The position numbers were made by a program, and so were the translations under genes. Below are positions 55,510-63,789 of a DNA stretch of 64,000 bases, in pieces. Location of the stretch: NCBI RefSeq assembly GCF_902833145.1, contig NZ_CADFEN010000001.1:1994-65993 (forward strand), written 5' to 3'. The number at the start of each line of letters is the position of its first letter. The first letter of the stretch is position 1. The notes beneath the pieces were generated by a model. The model searched no databases. It was not told where the DNA came from and saw only the letters and a program-made list of their open reading frames with translations. The DNA is from Burkholderia sp. BCC0506 (GTDB lineage: Bacteria > Pseudomonadota > Gammaproteobacteria > Burkholderiales > Burkholderiaceae).

Positions 55510-55525
55510 GTTGTCACGTGACAAC
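55510..55525. promoter_or_regulatory. parS site 5 (perfect)
   Basis: GTTGTCACGTGACAAC, the second perfect copy, set 735 bp beyond site 4 and outside the tighter group of four. Confidence 0.92.
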
Positions 55526-55912
55526 GCCCCGCTGACCTGCCGACTCACGGAGTCGCGGAACATCGCGAGATAAAGCCGGTGTCTGGAGTTTGGGGGCGAG
55601 AATCCCGGCGTGCGGCCAGTACAACATAGCCATCGGGGGGTAGCGTAGTTGCGATCCGCCGGCTTTGCCAGTCCGGGGCGGTTTATCCGTAGCCGCATGA
55701 GAGATGAGGCGTTCGACCCGGCCTTACGATACGCATCGGCCGATGTCCGACATTCGACAGAGGGGAGCCCCCAGCAATTCATCCGAGTTGCAAACATATC
55801 GGCGTCCGGCGCTTCATCTCGGTCCGAGCCCACCCAGTCTTGCATGCGAGAGATCGATCCCGGTCCTTCCGGATCCCGTCAACGCCGGCGTATCTCTACC
55901 ACCGTGCCGCCA

Positions 55913-56926
55913 TCAATAACTCGCCACGATCGACACGGCGACGTCCGCGCCACTTCGCAGGCTATCGATGTCCCTTCGCGGAGAGTTACCGAACAACCGA
56001 CTGTATTCCCGGTTGAACTGTGTCGGGCTCGCATACCCGACCCTGAACGCCGCCGACGCGGCGTCGAGCCGCTCCGCCAGCATCAGCCGACGTGCTTCGT
56101 TGAGCCGTATCCGTTTCTGATACTGCAGCGGACTCATGCCGGTGAGCTGACGGAAGTGGTGATGGAAGGTCGAGCTGCTCATCTGAACCTGCGCCGCGAG
56201 ATCGTCGACGCGCAACGACTCGTCATAGTGCGCGCGCAACCACCGGATCGCGCGCGACACGCGGTTGCACTGACTGCCGGCGGACGCAATCTGGCGCAGG
56301 CGGGCGCCCTGATCGCTCGTCAGCAGCCGGTAGTAGATTTCCCGCTCGACGTACGGCCCGAGAACGGCAATCGCGTTCGGGTCGTCCAGCAGCGCGAGTA
56401 GCCGGTTCAGCGCGTCGTACAGCGGTTCCGTCATGTCGCCGACGACAAGCCCGCGGCCTGCTGGCGCATCGTCGTGATCCGGCGCGACTTGCATCATCAA
56501 TTCGGCCATGACACGAAAATCGAGCTTGAGGCCGAGCCCGAGAAACGGTTTGTCGGGGCTGGCCTCGATGATCTGCGTCGAACCGGGCAGGTCGAGAGAC
56601 GTGATCAGAAAGCGGTCGGCGTCATAAATGTACGCATCCCCGCTCTGCATGACCCGCTTCACGCCCTGAACGACGAGGCCGAAGCTCGGCTCGACCATGC
56701 ACTCCATCGGCTGCGTCGGCGCTTCCCGTCGATGAAGGCTCAGATTGGGTATAGCCGTGCTGACGTGATCGACGCCTTCGGTCCATCTCGCGACACGCGC
56801 CGCGAGCGTCTGGCGCAGTTCGTTTTCGCGACCGCGGCCGGTCGAACGGTGGTTTGCCTGGTCGAATGCCGCGTAGGCGTCGTCGTCTCGTTGGCCGGGC
56901 AGGTATCGAACGGTTGCCGGATGCAT
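55913..56926 (-). CDS. AraC-family regulator with AraC_N sensor domain
   Basis: A 337-residue regulator. The sensor domain (about 45-220) has the marks of AraC_N: VVQGVKRVMQSGDAYIYDADRFLI and TSLDLPGSTQIIEASPDKPF. The C-terminal double HTH (about 235-325) contains DDLAAQVQMSSSTFHHHFRQ and AAFRVGYASPTQFNREYSRLFG. The start ATG 56926 gives a normal family length; the frame continues upstream to 57139 through the end of the hydrolase gene. It lies 128 bases downstream of the MBL-fold gene in the same direction. It is similar in layout to the regulator at 43284-44252. Confidence 0.88.
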   Translation of the reverse strand: MHPATVRYLPGQRDDDAYAAFDQANHRSTGRGRENELRQTLAARVARWTEGVDHVSTAIPNLSLHRREAPTQPMECMVEPSFGLVVQGVKRVMQSGDAYIYDADRFLITSLDLPGSTQIIEASPDKPFLGLGLKLDFRVMAELMMQVAPDHDDAPAGRGLVVGDMTEPLYDALNRLLALLDDPNAIAVLGPYVEREIYYRLLTSDQGARLRQIASAGSQCNRVSRAIRWLRAHYDESLRVDDLAAQVQMSSSTFHHHFRQLTGMSPLQYQKRIRLNEARRLMLAERLDAASAAFRVGYASPTQFNREYSRLFGNSPRRDIDSLRSGADVAVSIVASY

Positions 56927-57054
56927 GACTTCTCTACTCAGGTAATCGGGGCGACAGACACGCCGTCGACGTGCGGGGGAGGCCGGCAACGCGCGCATGA
57001 CCAGGAATCGCGACACGGCCCTCCTCGCGGAAGGCACGTGCGGCGACTGGCGGA

Positions 57055-58179
57055 CTACTTCGTTGCCTGCGATGCGCAAAGCTGCCAGCGTCGCGATTTC
57101 GCCGTCGGCGCCGCAGCGCGCTCGTCGACCGTACGCCACCAGCGCTCGCCGCGATGCGGTGCGTCGAGATCGAGGCGTTCACCCATCTTCGGTGTCGACA
57201 GCTCGATGCCGCGCACGAGCGCCAGCGCCGTGACACGCTCGAACGGCTCCTGCCAGCGATGCATCGCGAGGTCGAACGTCCCGTTGTGGATCGGAATCAA
57301 CCAGCGACCACGCAAATCGATGTGCGCCTGCACGGTTTCTTCCGGCTGCATGTGCACGTACGGCCATTGCGCATCATAGGCGCCTGTTTCGATCAGCGTG
57401 ACGTCGAACGGCCCGAGGCGTTCGCCGATTTCCCGGAAACCGTCGAAATAACCCGTATCGCCGCTGAAGAACAGGCGCAGGTCGTCGTCGACGATCACCC
57501 ACGACGCCCACAGCGTACTGTTGCCATCGAACAGGCTGCGCCCGGAGAAGTGCTGGGCAGGCGTCGCCGTCAGCGTCAGCCCGGCCACGTTGATGCTTTG
57601 CCACCAGTCGAGCTGGCGGACCTGGTTCGCGTCGATACCCCATTCGATCAGCCGATCGCCGACGCCGAGCGTCGTCACGAACACGCCGGTGGTCGCGGCC
57701 AGCGCGAGCACCGTGTCGCGGTCGAGGTGATCGTAGTGATCGTGCGACAGGATCACGCCGCGCAGCGGCGGAAGATCTTCCAGCGCGATCGGCGGCGCAT
57801 GGAAGCGCTTGGGGCCGACGCGCCGAAACGGCGACGCGCGCTCGGCAAACACCGGATCGGTGAGCCAGAATTCACCGCGCAGCTTCAGCAACAGCGTCGA
57901 ATGGCCCAGTCGGTACAGGCTCCGGTCGGGCGCCGCGTCGAGTTCCGCGCGGTTCAGCGAATCGACGGGCAAGGCGCCGGCGGGCACGGTATGACGCGGC
58001 TTGTTGACCAGCATGTTCCACGCGATTCGCAGCGTCTTGCCCAGGCCTTCGGCGGGACGCGGCGCGACATTGGCAAAGCGCTCGCCATTGTGCTGCGGCG
58101 AACGGCCGGACAGCGCCCGGCCACGTCGGGCGGCCGCGAAACCGAGAATGCGGTGAAGCAAAACGAGAGGCGATGCCAT
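57055..58179 (-). CDS. MBL-fold metallo-hydrolase (NAPE-PLD/UlaG-like)
   Basis: A 374-residue hydrolase of the metallo-beta-lactamase fold. The zinc-binding motif is HDHYDH (146-151), with further ligands in the TPAQHFSGR His, the FSGDTGY Asp and the IPIHNGTF His. The order with HSTLLLKL and ADR-type RLGHST entry is that of the branch including NAPE-phospholipase D and UlaG. An N-terminal extension of about 80 residues, starting with a short hydrophobic run, may be membrane-associated. Divergent from a TetR regulator, 83 bases away, across a palindromic operator candidate. The substrate is unknown; phosphodiester or lactone bonds are usual. Confidence 0.9.
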   Translation of the reverse strand: MASPLVLLHRILGFAAARRGRALSGRSPQHNGERFANVAPRPAEGLGKTLRIAWNMLVNKPRHTVPAGALPVDSLNRAELDAAPDRSLYRLGHSTLLLKLRGEFWLTDPVFAERASPFRRVGPKRFHAPPIALEDLPPLRGVILSHDHYDHLDRDTVLALAATTGVFVTTLGVGDRLIEWGIDANQVRQLDWWQSINVAGLTLTATPAQHFSGRSLFDGNSTLWASWVIVDDDLRLFFSGDTGYFDGFREIGERLGPFDVTLIETGAYDAQWPYVHMQPEETVQAHIDLRGRWLIPIHNGTFDLAMHRWQEPFERVTALALVRGIELSTPKMGERLDLDAPHRGERWWRTVDERAAAPTAKSRRWQLCASQATK

Positions 58180-58202
58180 ATCGGTTCGTCCGAAGAATAA
58201 AG

Positions 58203-58218
58203 TACACTAAACAGTGTA
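58203..58218. promoter_or_regulatory. Candidate TetR operator between MBL hydrolase and regulator
   Basis: TACACTAAACAGTGTA has perfect 6-base arms around 4 bases, in an AT-rich 83-bp divergent region. A looser inverted pair (AGTAAAC then GTGTAAA) lies 20 bp to the right. The sequence resembles known TetR/AcrR-type operators in size and symmetry; the assignment is inferred from position. Confidence 0.6.
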
Positions 58219-58262
58219 GTTTATTTTTGAGATAAGTAAACTGCCCGGTGTAAAATTTTCGT

Positions 58263-58916
58263 ATGGATACCAGCACTCCCCCTCAGCGCCTGACCGACCG
58301 AAAGCGCGCGGCCATTCTCGACGCGGCCATCGAGGAATTTCTCGCGGCCGGCTACGATGCAACCAGCATGGATCGTATCGCTGCGCGCGCGGACGTGTCG
58401 AAGCGCACCGTCTATAACCACTTTCCGGGCAAGGAGACGTTGTTCGCCGCGATCCTGAACAAGCTCTGGGAAGCGACCCGGACAGGCAATTCGCCGACCT
58501 ATCGCGCCGACGTGCCGCTGCGCGAGCAATTGCTCGCGTTGCTCGATCGCAAATTGCGGTTGATGAACGACGAGGCCTTTCTCGCGCTCGCGCGTGTCGC
58601 GATCGGCGCGGCCATCCATTCGCCGGAACGGGCACGCGACATGGTCGAACGTCTCGGCGAGCGTGAGGAGGATGTCACGGTCTGGCTGCGCGCGGCGGCG
58701 GCGGCCGGCCGCCTGTCGGTCACCGACCCGGTGTTCGCCGCGCATCAGTTGCATGGCGCCGTGAAGGCGTTCGCGTTCTGGCCGCAGATCACGATGGGCC
58801 AGCCGCCGCTCACGGCGCAGGAGCAGCAGAAAGTCGCGGAATCGGCTGCCGACATGTTCCTCGCGTACTACGCACGTCCGGACGACGGCGCCGCATCGCA
58901 TCGCCGGCAAGACTGA
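58263..58916 (+). CDS. TetR/AcrR-family transcriptional repressor
   Basis: A 217-residue repressor. The HTH (about 14-58) contains AAILDAAIEEFLAAGYDATS, MDRIAARADVSKRTVYNHFP and GKETLFAAIL. The C-terminal domain (about 80-200) resembles the AefR-like type (HLHGAVKAFAFWPQI-like motif). Divergent from the MBL hydrolase gene; it should bind the palindrome at 58203 and be released by a hydrophobic effector. It probably also represses itself. Confidence 0.92.
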   Translation: MDTSTPPQRLTDRKRAAILDAAIEEFLAAGYDATSMDRIAARADVSKRTVYNHFPGKETLFAAILNKLWEATRTGNSPTYRADVPLREQLLALLDRKLRLMNDEAFLALARVAIGAAIHSPERARDMVERLGEREEDVTVWLRAAAAAGRLSVTDPVFAAHQLHGAVKAFAFWPQITMGQPPLTAQEQQKVAESAADMFLAYYARPDDGAASHRRQD

Positions 58917-59108
58917 ACGCGCATCCGCAAGCAACCGAATCCGCGGGCGGGTCGAAACCGTCGAGAAACGCGCGGCGCCGACGAGCGGGCAAGCCGGGCG
59001 ATCCGGGGAAAACGCAAAATGACGCCCACCCGCGCCGACCGGACCATTCGACTTGAATTCAACGATACGGCCGCCGCATCATCCGCAGCCGAACGCGAGC
59101 AACGACCC

Positions 59109-59600
59109 ATGAAGACCCTGTTGATCGTCTATCACACGATGACCGGAGGCACCCGGCAGATGGCCGAAGCGGCTGCCGGTGCGGCTCGCGAGCAGCCTGG
59201 CGTCGACGTCAGGTTGCAGCGCGCGGACGCGACGAGTGCAGACGACGTGCTGGCCGCCGACGCGTACCTGTTCGCGACGCCGGAGAATCTGGCGGCGATG
59301 TCCGGGCTGATGAAGGACTTTTTCGATCGCTGCTACTACGCGGCGCTCGATCGCGTGAACGGCCGTCCGTATGCGGCGATGATCTGCGCGGGAAGCGACG
59401 GACAGAATGCTTTGCGCCAGATCGACCGGATCGCGACCGGATGGCGGTTGAAGAACGTCGCGCCCGGCCTGATCGTCTGCACGCATGCGCAAACACCGGA
59501 GCGCATTCTCGCGACGAAGACGATCGACAGCGACGCGCTCGCTCGCTGTGCCGAACTGGGTGCGGGCCTTGCCGCGGGGCTCGCGCTGGGTATTTTCTGA
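59109..59600 (+). CDS. Flavodoxin-family protein
   Basis: A 163-residue flavodoxin-like protein from ATG 59109. The FMN phosphate loop is YHTMTGGTRQMAEAA (8-22); PENLAAMSGLMKDFFDRCYY marks the 60-80 loop of the NAD(P)H-dependent-reductase-type branch, and ICAGSDGQNA supplies the isoalloxazine contact. It is longer than a bare flavodoxin and close to the WrbA-related group. Partner and role unknown. A longer frame to 59019 lacks family likeness. It lies 192 bases downstream of the TetR gene on the same strand. Confidence 0.85.
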   Translation: MKTLLIVYHTMTGGTRQMAEAAAGAAREQPGVDVRLQRADATSADDVLAADAYLFATPENLAAMSGLMKDFFDRCYYAALDRVNGRPYAAMICAGSDGQNALRQIDRIATGWRLKNVAPGLIVCTHAQTPERILATKTIDSDALARCAELGAGLAAGLALGIF

Positions 59601-59701
59601 TGACGGATGCGCACCGGCCTGTCGACGCGGCTCTGACAGGATCTGCGGCTGGTCGCGCCATGCCGGTTCCGCAAACGGCGTCGACCGCCCGGTGCCTGGC
59701 T

Positions 59702-60286
59702 TCAGTTGCCCTTTGCCGTGGCCGAAGGCCGGTGATATTCAGGCCAAAGACGTTTCACGAGATCGCGCGACGCGCCGTATGCGTAGCAACTGTCGATCTT
59801 GAGCGGCTTTCCTTCGCTGTCGCGGTAATCGAGCGACGATCGCCGCATGCCGACCATCGTCTGATAGGCCGTCGTCGCGATCGGGCCGAGCAATTCCTTC
59901 AGGTGCGTGCATGTATCGCAGGACGGCAGACGCTTGCGGACCTCGCTGTTCCAGCCGGCGCCGATGTTCAATCCGACGAGCGCCTGCAGCGAGTCGCCGC
60001 CACCCGGACACTGCGCGTACGGATGCGCGCGGATGAACGTGGACACGGCGCGAACGACCATGTCGACGTCGAAGACCAGCGTCACGCCGAGATCGTGGAG
60101 CGGCGTGAGCGCCGCGACCGTCCGCGCGCCGCCGGGCGGCGTGAAATCGCCGGTCTTGCGGTCCGCGAGGCAGGCCGTCACTTCGAACAGGCCGTCGCTG
60201 CGCCGGTAGCCGCGCATGTCGATCTGTCGGTGGTGAATCTCCTCGCGCGTGATGCCGTCATGCGGGGTGTCGTCTTGGGGAACCAT
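59702..60286 (-). CDS. DUF2889 domain protein
   Basis: A 194-residue cytoplasmic protein from ATG 60286 (GGAG 7 bases upstream). The opening ITREEIHHRQIDMRGYRRSDGLFEVTACLADRK and the CxxC-type CDTCTHLKELLGPIATTAYQTM motif with paired cysteines (about 137-140) identify DUF2889, a family of unknown role common in Proteobacteria. The Cys-x-x-Cys and conserved His suggest a metal or redox centre. Convergent with the flavodoxin gene, 101 bases apart. Confidence 0.85.
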   Translation of the reverse strand: MVPQDDTPHDGITREEIHHRQIDMRGYRRSDGLFEVTACLADRKTGDFTPPGGARTVAALTPLHDLGVTLVFDVDMVVRAVSTFIRAHPYAQCPGGGDSLQALVGLNIGAGWNSEVRKRLPSCDTCTHLKELLGPIATTAYQTMVGMRRSSLDYRDSEGKPLKIDSCYAYGASRDLVKRLWPEYHRPSATAKGN

Positions 60287-60925
60287 GCATCCGCTCCATC
60301 TCTTGTAACCGGGGCCGTTCGCAGGCAACGAGGTCGCGCGCTGCCGATCGGGCGCGCGGTGAAAGGCACGCGAGACATGCTGCCAACGAAGTCGATACGG
60401 CCATACTACGCACTTTCCGATATCCTCGTGCGCGGCGCGATCGATGCGGACGCAACGAGTCGTGTGTATCGAGGCCGGTGCATACGAAAGACGGGCGGGC
60501 TTATCGCACGACGTCGGGCCGCGCAACGTGTTGCGGCGTGCGACGCGACGCTGTTCGATGTCCTTCGCGCGGACGTTCATGTCTCGCGCGTCGCCGGCGC
60601 CGATTTCGGCAGGGGCGGTGAATGGCGTGACATCCGGATACGTATCCCTATAATGCGCAACACGACCGCGCGGACGCATTTCCGGCACCCCGGATCGCGC
60701 GAATGCAGACCGGCGAGTCAACCGGCCGTCCCGCGTACCGGTATACTTCCACTCCTGCCTTGTCCGGCATCGAGGCCGGGTGCCTGAAAACAGAGTGGCG
60801 TGCGCGATGCGGCCCCGTAGTGTCCCGCACCGGCGGCAGGCCGGCCGCACGCATGGCGGCGAAGCTTGTGTGCCGCGCGGCATGGCCGCACGAACCACAC
60901 CTTATATTCCTGGTGGATTGAATTT
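60287..60925. other. Intergenic region upstream of proQ, with promoter
   Basis: About 640 bases without a supported gene. It contains a good promoter at 60627-60654 (next entry). The segment from 60730 to 60800 can fold, with CTGCCTTGTCCGGCA and GCCGGGTGCC parts, but no clear RNA family is recognised. Frames here are shadows or unsupported. Confidence 0.5.
60627..60654 (+). promoter_or_regulatory. Sigma-70 promoter, likely for the ProQ-domain gene
   Basis: GTGACA (60627-60632) and a perfect TATAAT (60649-60654) with a 16-bp spacer. Transcription would start near 60661, leaving a leader of about 265 nt before the ProQ-domain start at 60926, long for a housekeeping gene. Confidence 0.6.
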
Positions 60926-61603
60926 ATGGGTTTTGAACAACTTGCCGAATTGCGGGCGCAGCTCGCAGCGAAGGCCAAGCAGGAGCGCAACGCGAAGCGG
61001 CCGGCAGCGCCCGCGGACGCCGGTGCGAAGCCGAAGTCCGGCGACCAGCCGTCCCGCGGCGCCAAGCCGGGTGCCGGCGCCAAGACGCAGCAGCGCGCGA
61101 AGCCTGCTTCGGCGAAGCCGTCGGCGCCGGTCGATCCGGTCATCGTCGCAATCGGCAAACTGCAGCGGAAGTTTCCGCGCGCGTTCCCGAAGAATCCGGC
61201 CCCCAAAGTGCCGCTCAAGGTCGGCATCTGGGACGATCTCGCACGCGAAGCGCAGGCCGTCGGCCTCAACGAAGCCGAACTGCGCGAAGCGATGTCGACG
61301 TGGTGCCGCGGCAACCGCTACTGGTCCTGCCTCGTCGAAGACGCGGTGCGGGTCGACCTGCAGGGCAACGAAGCCGGGCGCGTGACGCACGACGACGCGG
61401 CGCGCGCACGCCGCCTGAAGGCTCGCCGCCCCGGCAAGGGCGCGGCACAATCGGCCAAGGGCGCGCCGCAGCAGCCGAAGGCCGAGCAACCGGCCGGGAC
61501 CGCTGCCGCGCCGCAACCGGCGCAAGCCGAAGCGGAAGCGGAAGCGAAGGTGCAGCCCGACGCCGCGCCGCAGGTCGAACAGCAAGCGGCCGGCAACGAG
61601 TAA
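60926..61603 (+). CDS. proQ: ProQ/FinO-domain RNA chaperone
   Basis: A 225-residue protein with an Ala/Lys-rich N-terminal helical tail (1-70), the ProQ/FinO RNA-binding domain (about 72-160; IGKLQRKFPRAFPKNPAPKV, PLKVGIWDDL, STWCRGNRYWSCL) and a low-complexity Ala/Gln/Glu/Pro-rich C-tail (165-225). The domain binds the 3' terminator stems of mRNAs and small RNAs. The lineage usually has several such proteins, and this one lacks the SH3-like C-domain of E. coli ProQ. ATG 60926 was chosen at MGFEQLAELR, preceded by GGTGGA; the frame open from 60866 adds 20 residues without family likeness. Confidence 0.9.
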   Translation: MGFEQLAELRAQLAAKAKQERNAKRPAAPADAGAKPKSGDQPSRGAKPGAGAKTQQRAKPASAKPSAPVDPVIVAIGKLQRKFPRAFPKNPAPKVPLKVGIWDDLAREAQAVGLNEAELREAMSTWCRGNRYWSCLVEDAVRVDLQGNEAGRVTHDDAARARRLKARRPGKGAAQSAKGAPQQPKAEQPAGTAAAPQPAQAEAEAEAKVQPDAAPQVEQQAAGNE

Positions 61604-62077
61604 TCCTCACCGCGCTGCCGTCGACCGCACGGCACGCACCCGCACGCAAGTCGCATGCGATGCATGCACGATAGACCGACCTGCCTCGACAGAGGCAGGT
61701 CGGGACTGCCTCCACCGGCGCCGAATCCGCCGGGCACATTCCCCTTCGTCGAACAGGCCGCGCAACCGGACGGACGACGTTCGTCGAGCGCTCCCACGCA
61801 TGATATTTTGAACGTGCATAAATAATATGCATGGCTGAATAATGAACCGTATCAGCCAGACCATTCGCTTTCCAAAATGATTGGACGGAAATCGTCGATC
61901 GACGAGCAAACCGCCCCGCCTGCCACCTCGACAATATAGCGCGCGATAATCACGGTCGGAGCGTCAGGCCAAGGGCAAGCCGGGCGCCACGATGCAACGC
62001 GCCTTTCGACAAGCCAGGCAAGCCTGCCTCGATCCAAGGCCACACCCGGCTTCATCGACATCCGTTCAGCCGAGACC
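61604..62077. other. Intergenic region between proQ and transporter genes
   Basis: About 470 bases, no gene supported. A 12-bp perfect hairpin (CCGACCTGCCTC/GAGGCAGGTCGG, 61676-61703, loop GACA) lies 70 bases past the proQ stop; it has no T run but probably ends the proQ transcript or protects its 3' end. Around 61800-61850 there is an AT-rich patch with the inverted repeat TGCATA-AATAA-TATGCA (61815-61831), a candidate regulator site for the transporter gene. Confidence 0.55.
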
Positions 62078-63139
62078 ATGAATTCCAGACATTCCGCGAT
62101 TTTCGTCGCGCTCGCCGCCGCCGCGCTGTTCGGCGCCGCGACACCGCTTGCCAAGGCGCTGATCGGCGCGATGTCGCCGTTCATGGTGGCCGGCCTCTTT
62201 TATCTCGGCAGCGGCGTCGGGCTCGGCATCGGGATCCTGCTGCGCGGCTGGCGCGGCCGTCGCACGCCAGCCGCGGACGCCGCGCCGTTGCAGCGTGCCG
62301 ATCTGCCGTGGCTGGCCGGTGCGATCGCGGCGGGCGGTGTGGCCGGCCCGGCTTTGCTGATGCTCGGGCTGTCGAGCACGCCGGCGGCGACGAGCGCGTT
62401 GCTGCTCAATCTCGAAGGCGTGCTGACGGCCGTGATCGCCTGGGTCGTGTTTCGCGAGAACGTGGATACGCAGGTGTTCCTCGGCATGGTGGCGATCGTC
62501 GCCGGCGGCGCGCTGTTGTCGTGGACACCGGGCCGGGCCGGCGTGCCGGTCGGCGCGCTGCTGATCGTCGGTGCATGCCTGTGCTGGGCGATCGACAACA
62601 ACCTGACCCGCAAGGTGGCCGCGAACGACGCGATGGTGATCGCATGCCTGAAAGGGTCGATCGCGGGGCCGGTGAACATCGGCATCGCGCTGGCGACCGG
62701 CGCGACGCTGCCCGCGATACCGGCCACGGCCGCGGCGATGCTGACGGGGCTCGGCGGCTACGGGATCAGCCTCGTGCTGTTCGTGGTCGCGCTGCGTCAT
62801 CTCGGCAGCGCGCGCACCGGCGCTTACTTTTCGATCGCCCCGCTGTTCGGGGTCGTGCTGTCGCTGCTGATCTGGCCCGCGCTGCCGCCCGCGACGTTCT
62901 GGATCGCGGCCGCGCTGATGGCGCTCGGCATCTGGCTGCACGTGCGAGAGCGGCACGAACATACGCATGCGCACGAGCGGCTCGAGCATACGCATCGACA
63001 TCGGCACGACGACCATCACCAGCACGCGCACGATTTCCCGTACGACGGCGACGAACCGCACACGCATCCGCACGTGCATCTGCCGATCACGCACAGCCAC
63101 GCGCATTTTCCGGATATTCATCACCGGCATCGGCATTGA
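62078..63139 (+). CDS. DMT-superfamily (EamA) transporter with His-rich tail
   Basis: A 353-residue membrane protein. Ten hydrophobic helices in two EamA repeats (about 8-130 and 150-290) include the conserved opening FVALAAAALFGAATPLAKAL and the repeat-end GLSSTPAATSALLLNLE. The last 65 residues are cytoplasmic and extremely His-rich (EHTHAHERLEHTHRHRHDDH, HTHPHVHLPITHSHAHF, HHRHRH), nearly half His. Such tails bind Ni2+, Zn2+ or Co2+, which is common in metal transporters but unusual for EamA exporters. The start ATG 62078 has a weak ribosome binding site. Substrate unknown; metal export or metal-sensing control of a metabolite exporter are options. Confidence 0.88.
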   Translation: MNSRHSAIFVALAAAALFGAATPLAKALIGAMSPFMVAGLFYLGSGVGLGIGILLRGWRGRRTPAADAAPLQRADLPWLAGAIAAGGVAGPALLMLGLSSTPAATSALLLNLEGVLTAVIAWVVFRENVDTQVFLGMVAIVAGGALLSWTPGRAGVPVGALLIVGACLCWAIDNNLTRKVAANDAMVIACLKGSIAGPVNIGIALATGATLPAIPATAAAMLTGLGGYGISLVLFVVALRHLGSARTGAYFSIAPLFGVVLSLLIWPALPPATFWIAAALMALGIWLHVRERHEHTHAHERLEHTHRHRHDDHHQHAHDFPYDGDEPHTHPHVHLPITHSHAHFPDIHHRHRH

Positions 63140-63174
63140 TCGGGTCGTGAGCGACACGCCGCCGAGCATCGCAA

Positions 63175-63192
63175 GGTGGCCGTTTATGGGAA
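63175..63192 (+). repeat. Isolated iteron far from the origin
   Basis: GGTGGCCGTTTATGGGAA matches 16 of 18 bases of the origin consensus GGTAGCCGTTTATGGGAG, and 16 of 18 of the copy at 50549. It lies 36 bases after the transporter stop, 12.3 kb from the array. Confidence 0.7.
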
Positions 63193-63363
63193 GCGTGGAA
63201 AACCGGTCCCCATGGTTGGCGACCATTCAGCCGTTGTTGCGTCGGATATCGGTGATCCGCGGTTGATCTTGGAAGCGCGATGCGACGCAACAGGCGGCGT
63301 CACGCGAACCGGGCCGCATCCGTGCGCGGCACCCCATGAATCGCCATCGCGATCGTCACGCGA

Positions 63364-63789
63364 TCACTCGACGCCGACGATCACGCTCGATGCCTTGAAG
63401 ATCGCGGATGCGGGGGTGCCGCTCGCGAGGCCGAGACGTTCGACGCTGTCGTTGGTGACGATCGCGACGATCTCCGCGCCGCCCGCGGCCTGGATCACGA
63501 CTTCCGAATTGACCGCGCCCTTCGCGACCGACGCGACGGTGCCCGCGACGCAGTTGCGGGCCGACACCTTGCTGCTGTCGACGTCGACCATCACGATGAC
63601 CGACGACGCCTTGACGAGCGCGAACGCCTTCGCGCCGGCCGCGAGGCCCAGCGAGGCCGCGCTGCCGTGAGTGATCACGGCGACGATATCGAGCCCTTCC
63701 TGCGTGCGCAGTGTGATTTCATCGTTGACGGCACCGGGTTTGACGGCGCCGATCTGGCCGGCGAACTGGTTGCGGGCGCTGGTTCGCAT
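63364..63789 (-). CDS. Di-Mop molybdate-binding protein (ModG-like)
   Basis: A 141-residue cytoplasmic protein made of two tandem Mop/TOBE domains (about 1-68 and 72-141). Each opens with the family motif SARN (TSARNQFAGQI, VSARNCVAGTV), continues GAVNDEITL/GAVNSEVVI and ends with AFALVKASSVIVMV/ASAIFKASSVIVGV. Di-Mop proteins assemble into trimers that store molybdate or tungstate oxyanions at subunit interfaces. ATG 63789 follows GGAGAG. No mod transport genes adjoin it in the window. It is convergent with the transporter gene. Confidence 0.92.
   Translation of the reverse strand: MRTSARNQFAGQIGAVKPGAVNDEITLRTQEGLDIVAVITHGSAASLGLAAGAKAFALVKASSVIVMVDVDSSKVSARNCVAGTVASVAKGAVNSEVVIQAAGGAEIVAIVTNDSVERLGLASGTPASAIFKASSVIVGVE

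Larger units (their letters stand above)
54120..55912. other. Centromere region with parS cluster, gene-free
   Basis: About 1.8 kb, AT-richer than the genome, with five parS palindromes and no supported gene. The first 100 bases must contain the parAB promoter; the -10 could lie in the AT-rich stretch around 54140-54165. Several small frames end at parS sites and are not gene-like. The stretch 55330-55400 is the most AT-rich and holds TGTTTCGTGG-type repeats of unknown meaning. Confidence 0.75.

Noticed and set aside
54120-55912. Genes within the parS region
   Set aside because: Open frames there are short, contradictory in frame and interrupted by the parS palindromes; nothing resembles a known protein.
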